From an uncultured Eubacteriaceae bacterium (GTDB taxonomy: Bacteria > Bacillota > Clostridia > Eubacteriales > Eubacteriaceae), in the NCBI GenBank assembly GCA_947625585.1, contig CANQOZ010000002.1, positions 1-53,791 on the forward strand: a DNA stretch of 53,791 bases, given 5' to 3'. A program made the translations under genes and the position numbers. This document shows positions 46,150-53,791 of this stretch, piece after piece. The notes under the pieces were generated by a model that was given only the letters and a program-made list of their open reading frames with translations, was not told the origin of the DNA and searched no databases. Position 1 is the stretch's first letter, and each line of letters starts with the position of its first letter.

Positions 46150-47402
46150 TTATGCGAATGGTAATTGAAGATGCTGTAAGAGAGGCTGGAACTGATCCTA
46201 TTTTTGCTGTAGCTCAAAAAGCAAGTGAAGCTAAAGAAAAATACGGAAAAGAAAATGTTATTGATTCTACTCTTGGAGCCCTGATGGATGATGAAGGAAA
46301 TCTGGTCACTTTTAATGAGGTTTATAACACTTTAAAAAATTTACCAGATGATAAAATTGCTGCATATGCTGATATTGGAGGAATTGAAGAATTTCTTGAA
46401 GCTGTACCTGAAGCTTGTTTTAGAGATCAAAGGCCAGATGCATATATCAAAGCTGTTGCTACTCCTGGTGGAACTGGTGCTGTTAGAAATGCCATTGCAA
46501 ACTATTCGAATTATGGGGATAAGATATTAATTCCTGATTGGCATTGGGCGCCTTATAGAACAATTGCTGATGAACATAAAAGGGGATATCAATTATTTAG
46601 TCTGTTCAATGATGAAGGACGTTTTAACTTAGAATCCTATAAAAAAGAATTTAAAAAGTTACTTAATGATCAAGGTAGAATTTTAACTATTTTAAACACA
46701 CCAGCGCATAATCCAACAGGTTTTACAATAAACGATGATGAATGGGATAAAATTATTGAATTTTGGATTGAAGAAGCAAAAAATAATCCTGATAAGCAAA
46801 TTGTTGTTTTAAACGATATAGCTTATGTTGACTTTGCTAAAGAAGGTTCAAGGAAGTTCATGAAAAAATTAGAACATTTACCTGAAAATATACTCCCATT
46901 ATACGCATTTAGTGCTTCAAAAGGGTATACCATGTATGGATTAAGAAATGGAGCACTTATTTGCGCAGCTCCAACTCAGGAGATTGCAGACGAATTTGAA
47001 GCAAGTGCTATTTATTCAAATAGAGCTAATTGGTCAAATGGAACACGAGGAGCTATGCAAGTTTTAGCTGATATTATAAACGATCCTACTAGCTATGAAC
47101 GTTTTTTATCAGAACAAACTGCTAATAGGGAAATGTTACGAAAACGTGGAGATGCTTTAGTTGAAGAATGTAAAAATGTTGGTTTAAATATTTGTGAATA
47201 TGATGATGGGTTCTTTATGAGCATTCCTGTAGATAATCCACAAGAAATAACTGAAGCACTTTATGATGATAATATTTTCTTAATTGCTTTAAGTGGTGGC
47301 ATTAGAGTAGCCTTATGTGCTGTTTCAGAAGATAAATGTAGGAAAATTCCAAAAGCTGTTAAAGAAGCGATTGATAAGCGAGATAACAAATATGAAAGTT
47401 AA
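46146..47402 (+). CDS. PLP-dependent class I/II aminotransferase (aspartate/aromatic-like)
   Basis: VATPGGTGAVRNAI, NTPAHNPTGF, NDIAYVDFA, FSASKGYTMYGLRNG. Confidence 0.9.
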   Translation: MIMRMVIEDAVREAGTDPIFAVAQKASEAKEKYGKENVIDSTLGALMDDEGNLVTFNEVYNTLKNLPDDKIAAYADIGGIEEFLEAVPEACFRDQRPDAYIKAVATPGGTGAVRNAIANYSNYGDKILIPDWHWAPYRTIADEHKRGYQLFSLFNDEGRFNLESYKKEFKKLLNDQGRILTILNTPAHNPTGFTINDDEWDKIIEFWIEEAKNNPDKQIVVLNDIAYVDFAKEGSRKFMKKLEHLPENILPLYAFSASKGYTMYGLRNGALICAAPTQEIADEFEASAIYSNRANWSNGTRGAMQVLADIINDPTSYERFLSEQTANREMLRKRGDALVEECKNVGLNICEYDDGFFMSIPVDNPQEITEALYDDNIFLIALSGGIRVALCAVSEDKCRKIPKAVKEAIDKRDNKYES

Positions 47403-48399
47403 AATTAAAGATGTAGCAAAAGAAGCCCATGTATCAGTTGCGACAGTTTCAAGAGTAGTCAATGACATTCCATTAGTAAACGAAGATACAAAACAAAGAG
47501 TACTTGATGCGATTAAAAAAACGGGTTATAAACCAAATGCAATAGCAAGAAGTTTAAAAATACAGAAAACGAATACAATTGGAATCATGATTCCTGACAT
47601 TTCTGATCCAATGTATTCTGATATTGTACGTGGTGCTGAAGTAACAAGTGAAATTTATAAATATAATATTATTCTAATTGATACTGATTCAAGTTCAGAA
47701 CGTGAAAAAGAAATGCTTGATGTTTTATTAGAAAAACAGTGTGATGGAGTAATTTATATTGGTAAAGATTTTAACAATAATACAAAAGAGCTCTTAGAAA
47801 GAGCTAATTGTGAAGTAGTGTTAGGATGTGTTCAAGATAAAGATGGCGATATAAGTGCTGTTTTAATTGACAATGTCGAGGCTGCTTATAACTTAACAAA
47901 AGATTTAATTCAAAAAGGGTATAAGAATATAGCTATTATCACTGATGAAAAAGGTGGTCAAGTTGTTGAAGATCGTTTAGAAGGAATATTAAAAGCTGCT
48001 AAAGAAGCCGACATTGAAATTGATAAAAGTCTAATTCAAGCAGGAAGATTAAGCTTAAATGGTGGTGCAAAATCAACAAAAGCTATTTTAGATTCAGGTA
48101 AAGATGTTGATTTAATTATTTGTATGAACGATCAATTAGCAATGGGTGCTTTGAAAATGGCTAAAGAGAATGGTAGAAATGTTCCAGATGACTTAGCTAT
48201 AACTGGTTTTAATGATTATTGGATTTCTGAATGGATTTCGCCAACTTTATCTTCAGTTAGACAACCTCTTTATGATATTGGTTCAATAGCAGCTAGAATG
48301 CTAATCAAAAAGATTGAAAATATGGAAGATAAAGAAGCTGATAATGTTATGATTTTACCTTATGATATTAGATTCAGAGAATCAGTTAAAGAGAATTAA
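47392..48399 (+). CDS. LacI/CcpA-family transcriptional regulator
   Basis: MKVKIKDVAKEAHVSVATVSRVVND HTH; periplasmic-binding-like domain; start corrected from 47317. Confidence 0.93.
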   Translation: MKVKIKDVAKEAHVSVATVSRVVNDIPLVNEDTKQRVLDAIKKTGYKPNAIARSLKIQKTNTIGIMIPDISDPMYSDIVRGAEVTSEIYKYNIILIDTDSSSEREKEMLDVLLEKQCDGVIYIGKDFNNNTKELLERANCEVVLGCVQDKDGDISAVLIDNVEAAYNLTKDLIQKGYKNIAIITDEKGGQVVEDRLEGILKAAKEADIEIDKSLIQAGRLSLNGGAKSTKAILDSGKDVDLIICMNDQLAMGALKMAKENGRNVPDDLAITGFNDYWISEWISPTLSSVRQPLYDIGSIAARMLIKKIENMEDKEADNVMILPYDIRFRESVKEN

Positions 48400-48424
48400 T
48401 AACACTGAAGTTGTTCTAAAGTTG

Positions 48425-48456
48425 TTTAAGTTAAAATGGTTATTTTAAAGCTTAAA
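48425..48456 (+). terminator. AT-rich terminator-like hairpin after LacI gene
   Basis: TTTAAG-TTAAAAT-GGTT-ATTTTAA-AG-CTTAAA nested arms. Confidence 0.4.
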
Positions 48457-48553
48457 TTTCTTCAAAAAAATTAATCTATAAATTTATAATTAATTCAAGG
48501 TTAATAAAATAAAATAATCTGTATTTAATTAACAGAGAACTGAGAGGAGAATT

Positions 48554-49732
48554 ATGAGTTCAAATATAACCAAATTGACACTCAATGAGAATGGGCATGA
48601 TAAAGAAATAATTTTAGTTGGGACTGCTCATGTTTCTCCAAAAAGTGTTGAATTAGTTAAGGAGACAATTGAAACAGAACAACCAGATTCTGTTTGTATA
48701 GAATTAGATCCAGCACGTTATCAAAGTATTACTCAAAAAGAGAAGTATCAAGATACTGATTTAGTTCAAATAGTTAAAGAAGGAAAAAGTTCGTTATTTT
48801 TAGTAAACCTAATTCTTTCAAATTATCAAAAAAAAATAGCTGAACAATTTAATATTCAGTCAGGACAAGAGATGATTCAAGCAATGAAATCTGCTGAAGA
48901 AAATGAATCTCAGCTTGTTTTAGCTGATAGAGATATTCAAACAACATTTAAAAGAATATGGAAAAAATGTTCTTTTTGGGATAAATCTAAATTATTAACA
49001 GCTGTTTTAATGAGTATTTTTAGTCAGGAAGAGATTACTGAGGAAGAATTAGAACAAATAAAGCAAGAGGATATGATAACAGCTTCCTTAAATGAACTTG
49101 GAAGTAATTTTACAGGATTAAAAACTGCTTTAGTTGATGAACGAGATCAGTATTTATCTGAAAATATTAAAAATGCTCCAGGTGAAAAGGTTGTTGCTGT
49201 TTTAGGGGCAGCTCATGTACCGGGTGTTTCCAAAGAAATATACAAATCGCATAATTTAGATGAATTAAATGACACCGGTAAAAAATCTAACTTTGGAAAA
49301 ATATTAGGATGGGGTACTTTATTATTCTTTGCAATTATTATTGCAATTACTTTTTCTGTTGATTTCCATGCCGGAATTGAGCAAACAAAAAATTGGTTAA
49401 TTTTAGTTATGATTGGGGCAGGGATCGGCGCTTTCATTGGAGGTGGATGTGTTCAAGCAATAATTGTTGCTATTGTTTGCTCTCCATTAGGAGCTTTAAG
49501 TCCAGTTTTAGCAAGTGGTTGGTTTTCAGGAATAGCAGAAGCTTATTTTCAAAAACCAAAAGTTATTGATTTTGAAAATTTAAGTGATGATATTAGTACA
49601 GTAAGAGGTTTTTGGAAAAATAAAGTAACTCGTGTTTTATTAGTAGTTGTCTTCACAAATCTTGGTTGCGCTATTGGAAATATAGCTGGCAGTATCCACA
49701 TAATAACAACTTTTTTAAATACTATTTTATAA
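48554..49732 (+). CDS. TraB/PrgY (TIKI/GumN superfamily) membrane protein
   Basis: GTAHVSPKS and GAAHVPG (GxxH pair), DERDQYL; C-terminal TM segments. Confidence 0.9.
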   Translation: MSSNITKLTLNENGHDKEIILVGTAHVSPKSVELVKETIETEQPDSVCIELDPARYQSITQKEKYQDTDLVQIVKEGKSSLFLVNLILSNYQKKIAEQFNIQSGQEMIQAMKSAEENESQLVLADRDIQTTFKRIWKKCSFWDKSKLLTAVLMSIFSQEEITEEELEQIKQEDMITASLNELGSNFTGLKTALVDERDQYLSENIKNAPGEKVVAVLGAAHVPGVSKEIYKSHNLDELNDTGKKSNFGKILGWGTLLFFAIIIAITFSVDFHAGIEQTKNWLILVMIGAGIGAFIGGGCVQAIIVAIVCSPLGALSPVLASGWFSGIAEAYFQKPKVIDFENLSDDISTVRGFWKNKVTRVLLVVVFTNLGCAIGNIAGSIHIITTFLNTIL

Positions 49733-49733
49733 G

Positions 49734-50129
49734 ATGAATAAAAGAGTCAATGTAGTTGGTGCTTTAATATTTAATAATAATAATGAATTCCTAATATTTA
49801 AAAGACCAAGTAATAAAATGAGAGGTAATTTATGGGAATTCATTGGTGGTAAAGTTGAGCCATCAGAAACTAAAGTTGAAGCTCTGAAAAGAGAATGTAC
49901 AGAGGAGATTGGGACTTCAGTAGAAGTACTTTCTGAATTTATTAAGGTAAATCATGATTATCCTGATATAAAGATTTGTCTAACAATTTTCGAGGCTCAG
50001 TTAAAAGATAAAAGTTTTGAATTATTAGAACATCAAGATTACAAATGGATAAAATTAGAAGACATTGATTTATATGAGTTTTGTCCAGCTGATTATGAAG
50101 TTTTGGAAAAAATAAAAAAAGAATTTTAG
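49734..50129 (+). CDS. NUDIX hydrolase (MutT-like)
   Basis: GGKVEPSETKVEALKRECTEEIG Nudix box. Confidence 0.95.
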   Translation: MNKRVNVVGALIFNNNNEFLIFKRPSNKMRGNLWEFIGGKVEPSETKVEALKRECTEEIGTSVEVLSEFIKVNHDYPDIKICLTIFEAQLKDKSFELLEHQDYKWIKLEDIDLYEFCPADYEVLEKIKKEF

Positions 50130-50145
50130 GATTAAATAATCCTAA
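50126..50145. terminator. Bidirectional terminator overlapping both convergent stop regions
   Basis: TTAGGATT-AAAT-AATCCTAA. Confidence 0.75.
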
Positions 50146-50498
50146 GATTCTTTTATCTTTATTATAGTTCCTTCTTTAATTTCAGGAAAGGATGTACCGT
50201 CTAATAAGATTTGATTTACACAGTCAAAATTTCGATCAATAATTAATTCAAACTGAAATTGATTTTTAATATAATCATTAAATCCTTCTGGAATTTTTTT
50301 TATTTTATAAAAATGATCATCAATTTGAACAATATCATTTACTTTTATTTCTCCATTAATTATAGGATTTTCAACTGTATAACCAAAGTTACTAAATTCA
50401 TCATTTTCATTTTCGAATAAAACAAAATAATTATTATTAACTAAATTTTTTGAAACGGTTCCAATAGTTTTAATTTTTGCATACAATTTATCTTCCAT
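50142..50498 (-). CDS. PTS glucitol/sorbitol IIA (GutA/SrlB)-like small protein
   Basis: Pattern similarity to IIA-Gut: TIGTVSKNLVNNNYFVLFENE, NGEIKVNDIVQIDDHFYKIKKI, GTSFPEIKEGTIIKIKES; ATG 50498 preferred start. Confidence 0.5.
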   Translation of the reverse strand: MEDKLYAKIKTIGTVSKNLVNNNYFVLFENENDEFSNFGYTVENPIINGEIKVNDIVQIDDHFYKIKKIPEGFNDYIKNQFQFELIIDRNFDCVNQILLDGTSFPEIKEGTIIKIKES

Positions 50499-50802
50499 AA
50501 TTATATTCCTTATAGTCAAAATTAAAGTCAATTATATAGAGTATTTTCATTTTTTCTTCTAATATAAATTATTCTATTATTCTCTTGATTAAACTGAAAT
50601 ATTAATGCTTCCTTTATTCCTTTTAAATAAAGGGACACATATTTTAATTTTATTTACAGGAATTAACTCATATCCAATTTTTAAGAAATAAATCTATTTC
50701 TTTCCAAGAATATTCACTTAAAAATCGATTTCTTTTTTAAGAACTTTTTACTTTATTAATGTTAAAAAGGAAAATTTAATAAATAATCATTTTTTTCATA
50801 AT

Positions 50803-51402
50803 TTACCTATATATTTCATCGTACTTTGATTTTGTTAAAACAAATATTTTTTCCTCAGTTCTTATTTTATTTTTAAATATTAATTCAATTGGAATAGATT
50901 TTAAATAAGTAAAGTTATTTTTTATAAATAAATGCTCAGAAACTTTATTTTTATCTAAACAACCACCCCAAATTTTTTTATAGTGAATTTTTTTAAAAGC
51001 ATAATAGAGTATGGAAGTTAAAGCTTCTGAAATATATCCATTATTCCAGTAATCTTTACCTATCCAAAATCCAATTTCTGCCTCATTTTTACCAATTTTT
51101 AATAAGCTATATTGATCAGGTAATAAGGAGATATGTCCAACGATATTATTATTACTTTTCAATCTTAAAGCATATGAGTAAGAATTTAGATAGGCTTTTT
51201 CAATGGCATTTTTACTATCTTCTATTGTTGTGTGTGGCTTCCATCCACTGTTAGTACCAACTTCTTCATCTTGAGCCAAGGTAAATAATTCTTGTTTATC
51301 ATTTAAATTCCAATGAGTAAAATAGAGACTCTTTGTATCTTTTGGAAAAGGATGATTCAAAATTCGTAATTTTAAAAATGGACTTAGATTATTAAATACC
51401 AT
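50803..51402 (-). CDS. GNAT family N-acetyltransferase (RimJ/RimL-like)
   Basis: IVGHISLLPD, EIGFWIGKDYWNNGYISEAL. Confidence 0.88.
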   Translation of the reverse strand: MVFNNLSPFLKLRILNHPFPKDTKSLYFTHWNLNDKQELFTLAQDEEVGTNSGWKPHTTIEDSKNAIEKAYLNSYSYALRLKSNNNIVGHISLLPDQYSLLKIGKNEAEIGFWIGKDYWNNGYISEALTSILYYAFKKIHYKKIWGGCLDKNKVSEHLFIKNNFTYLKSIPIELIFKNKIRTEEKIFVLTKSKYDEIYR

Positions 51403-51413
51403 TATTCTTTTGA

Positions 51414-52754
51414 TTAATCTTTCTCTAGTAAAACTACTGTTTCAAGATGACCTGTATTTGGAAACATGTCTACTGGTTGAACTTTTTTAACTTTATAAAT
51501 CTGGCTTAAAACTTTCAAATCTCTAGCTAACGTAGCAGGATTACAACTAACATAAACTATTTTATTTAATTTAAGCTTTAATAAATATTCTAATAATTTT
51601 TTTTCACAACCTTTTCTAGGAGGATCAAGAATAACACAGGTTGGTTTTAAACTTAACTTATTAATTACTTCTTCGGCTTTGCCTACATAAAATTTACTGT
51701 TTTTTAATCCATTTAATTGAGCGTTATAAATAGCATCATCAATAGCTGCTTTATTAATTTCAATACCAGTAAGATGAGTATCACTGTTAGCTACATAGAT
51801 TCCGATAGAGCCTGTACCACAATACAAATCTAAAATTTCATCATCTTGAGATAATTCAATAAAGTTCTTTATGATATTATATAGAACTTCTGCTTGATCT
51901 GAATTTACTTGAAAAAAAGAATCAGGAGAGATTTTAAATTTTTTATTGCCCAAAGTTTCTATTAAATCTTTTCTCTTATATAAAACTTTAGTTTTATTTC
52001 CTAGGATACGATTTCCCTTACCCTTATTTATATTAAGGAAAATACTAATTATTAAAGGGTTCTTTTTTAACAAATTAATTATTTCTCTTTGATTCGGTAA
52101 GGAGTCTCCATTAATAATGAATGATATCAAAACTTCGTTTTCTTTATTAGATCGAACTAAAATTCCCCTTAATAAACCTTTATTAGTTTTTTCATTATAA
52201 ATAGATATATTCGCCTTTTTTATTATTTTTTCTAAAGTAGGAATTAATTTATTTATAGTATCTGATTGAATTTCACAATTATTAATTGTGACAATTTCAT
52301 GAGATCCTTTTTTATAAAAACCTAAACCGTTATTACTTACCTTAAATTGAGATTTATTTCTATAATTACATTTATTTGTTCCGATTATGGGAAGAATATC
52401 TAAGTCTTTAAAACCACCAATTCTGGTTAAACATTGTTTTAAATTATTTTCTTTTATTCTTAATTGTTCTGCATAATTTAAATTTCCATACGGACAACCA
52501 CCACAATTATTATTAAAAATGCATGTATTATCTATTCTTTTATTTGATTTTGTTATAAATTTTAATGTTTTTCCAATAGCATAATTAGGCTTAATTTTAT
52601 CAATTACAATTTTGACTTTATCTCCTGGGACTGTTTTATCTACAAAGACAGTAAAATTATCTACTTTACCAACACCCTCTCCTGTTGAAGTAATATCTTT
52701 AATATTTAAATTTAGTTTCTGACCTACTTTAATAGGTACTTTTAATTTTTCCAT
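51414..52754 (-). CDS. 23S rRNA (uracil-C5)-methyltransferase RlmD/TrmA family
   Basis: TRAM domain, CGGCPYGNLNY Fe-S Cys, ILDLYCGTGSIG, LDPPRKGCE, YVSCNPATLARDL. Confidence 0.93.
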   Translation of the reverse strand: MEKLKVPIKVGQKLNLNIKDITSTGEGVGKVDNFTVFVDKTVPGDKVKIVIDKIKPNYAIGKTLKFITKSNKRIDNTCIFNNNCGGCPYGNLNYAEQLRIKENNLKQCLTRIGGFKDLDILPIIGTNKCNYRNKSQFKVSNNGLGFYKKGSHEIVTINNCEIQSDTINKLIPTLEKIIKKANISIYNEKTNKGLLRGILVRSNKENEVLISFIINGDSLPNQREIINLLKKNPLIISIFLNINKGKGNRILGNKTKVLYKRKDLIETLGNKKFKISPDSFFQVNSDQAEVLYNIIKNFIELSQDDEILDLYCGTGSIGIYVANSDTHLTGIEINKAAIDDAIYNAQLNGLKNSKFYVGKAEEVINKLSLKPTCVILDPPRKGCEKKLLEYLLKLKLNKIVYVSCNPATLARDLKVLSQIYKVKKVQPVDMFPNTGHLETVVLLEKD

Positions 52755-52790
52755 GTTTAAATTCCTTCTTTATTATTATAATAAGCAATT

Positions 52791-53342
52791 ATGAATGACT
52801 CAAAACGTTTATTCACTGCAATCCGATTTAGTTCAGATACAATAAAGCAAATTGAAAAAATTCAAAATGAATTAAAACAAATAGATCCAAATGCAAGATT
52901 TGTTACTCCAACTAGTAATTTTCATTTAACTTTATACTTTATTGGAAATGTATCTGATATTGATAAAGTTAAAAGTGCTTTTAATAAAGCTTGTCAAAAG
53001 TATAAAAATTTAATAAATGAACCGATAAAAATCGAATTTACGAAATTAGGTATATTCCGTAATAGAGGAGGAAATATAATTTGGCTAGGAGCTAAGGACA
53101 ATCAATATGTAAAAGAATTAGTATCTTTTATATATGAAGAATTAAAAAAATTAAATCTAAATTTAAAACCTGTAAATTTTAAAGCACATATTACACTCGC
53201 AAGAAAATATAAAGGTTCAATTCCCAAAAATGTAAAGCTTCCTGAAACTGTATATGCTACTGAAGCTGCATTAGTTTGGTCACATCGTAATGAACAAAAT
53301 ATACTTGTTTATGATAATATAATTAAACATAATTTAATTTGA
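52791..53342 (+). CDS. thpR: RNA 2',3'-cyclic phosphodiesterase (ThpR)
   Basis: Two HxTL motifs FHLTLYFIG and HITLAR. Confidence 0.92.
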   Translation: MNDSKRLFTAIRFSSDTIKQIEKIQNELKQIDPNARFVTPTSNFHLTLYFIGNVSDIDKVKSAFNKACQKYKNLINEPIKIEFTKLGIFRNRGGNIIWLGAKDNQYVKELVSFIYEELKKLNLNLKPVNFKAHITLARKYKGSIPKNVKLPETVYATEAALVWSHRNEQNILVYDNIIKHNLI

Positions 53343-53360
53343 TTTAATAAGGAGCTTTTA

Positions 53361-53791
53361 ATGGATATTAAATTTGAACAATCTGAAAAGTTAAGAGAAA
53401 AACCAGAACCGGGTACAGAATTAGGTTTTGGTAATTATTATACAGATCACATGTTTTTAATGAATTACGATGATGAAGAAGGCTGGAACAATCCTCGTAT
53501 TGTCCCTTATGCTCCTTTAGAAATAGAACCAAACGCTGTTGCACTTCACTATGCTCAAGAAACGTTTGAAGGCTTAAAAGCATATAGAACTGAAGATGGA
53601 ACAATTCAGTTATTTAGACCTAATATGAATGCTAAAAGAATGAACAATTCAAATATAAGATTATGCATTCCAGAAATACCTGAAGAAGATTTTATTGAAG
53701 CAATCAAGGAATTAGTTAAAGTCGAAAAAGATTGGGTTCCTTCAGATAAAGATACTTCTTTATATATTAGACCTTTTGTATTTACAAATGA
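53361..53791 (+). CDS. ilvE: Branched-chain amino acid aminotransferase (3' truncated by window edge)
   Basis: Open to window end: MDIKFEQSEKLREKPEPGTELGFGNYYTDHMF, ALHYAQETFEGLKAYR, LFRPNMNAKRM; RBS AAGGAGC. Confidence 0.9.
   Translation, partial: MDIKFEQSEKLREKPEPGTELGFGNYYTDHMFLMNYDDEEGWNNPRIVPYAPLEIEPNAVALHYAQETFEGLKAYRTEDGTIQLFRPNMNAKRMNNSNIRLCIPEIPEEDFIEAIKELVKVEKDWVPSDKDTSLYIRPFVFTN

Noticed and set aside
46348-46530. Plus-strand 60-aa ORF inside the aminotransferase
   Set aside because: Alternate-frame artefact of the confident aminotransferase CDS.
1-53791. CRISPR arrays, IS elements, prophage or integrative element
   Set aside because: No regularly spaced direct repeats, transposase/integrase ORFs or attachment-site duplications seen; the tRNA-Ser gene is not followed by an integrase.

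Overview
This is a low-GC, Firmicutes-like chromosomal segment that is almost entirely housekeeping genes. It uses the standard code (TGA acts as a stop throughout). From left to right it holds: the end of mutS2; a cyclophilin, a CDF transporter, PhoH, YbeY, DgkA, Era, RecO, DnaE, Pfk and Pyk; a tryptophan T-box riboswitch driving a complete trpEGDCFBA operon; a DUF815 ATPase, RecX, a small alarmone synthetase, a nuclease-helicase fusion, ferredoxin, TopA and HslUV; a secreted DUF5648-type protein; rpsB-tsf; tRNA-Ser(CGA); a superoxide reductase; a class B sortase; rplU-prp-rpmA with an L21 leader; an obg-yhbY-nadD/yqeK-rsfS-ychF-two-component cluster; a flippase-fumarase-aminotransferase-LacI cluster; and TraB, NUDIX, a GutA-like protein, GNAT, RlmD-like, ThpR and the start of ilvE. 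I saw no CRISPR array, prophage, IS element or defence island, and I do not claim a new multi-gene system. The more unusual observations are: (1) the only plausible trpE ribosome-binding site lies inside the T-box terminator hairpin, and the trp promoter overlaps the pyk stop codon and terminator; (2) an orphan PTS sorbitol-IIA-like protein that appears to lack the phospho-acceptor His; (3) a CDF transporter with apparently lost metal ligands; (4) a superoxide reductase with a decayed cysteine-free rubredoxin-like domain; (5) a structured rpsB leader; (6) an acidic L21 tail encoded over the prp start; (7) a secreted DUF5648 plus LamG-like protein; (8) a fumarase-aminotransferase-LacI operon behind a perfect palindrome. 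All family calls come from reading motifs by eye; no database search was run.
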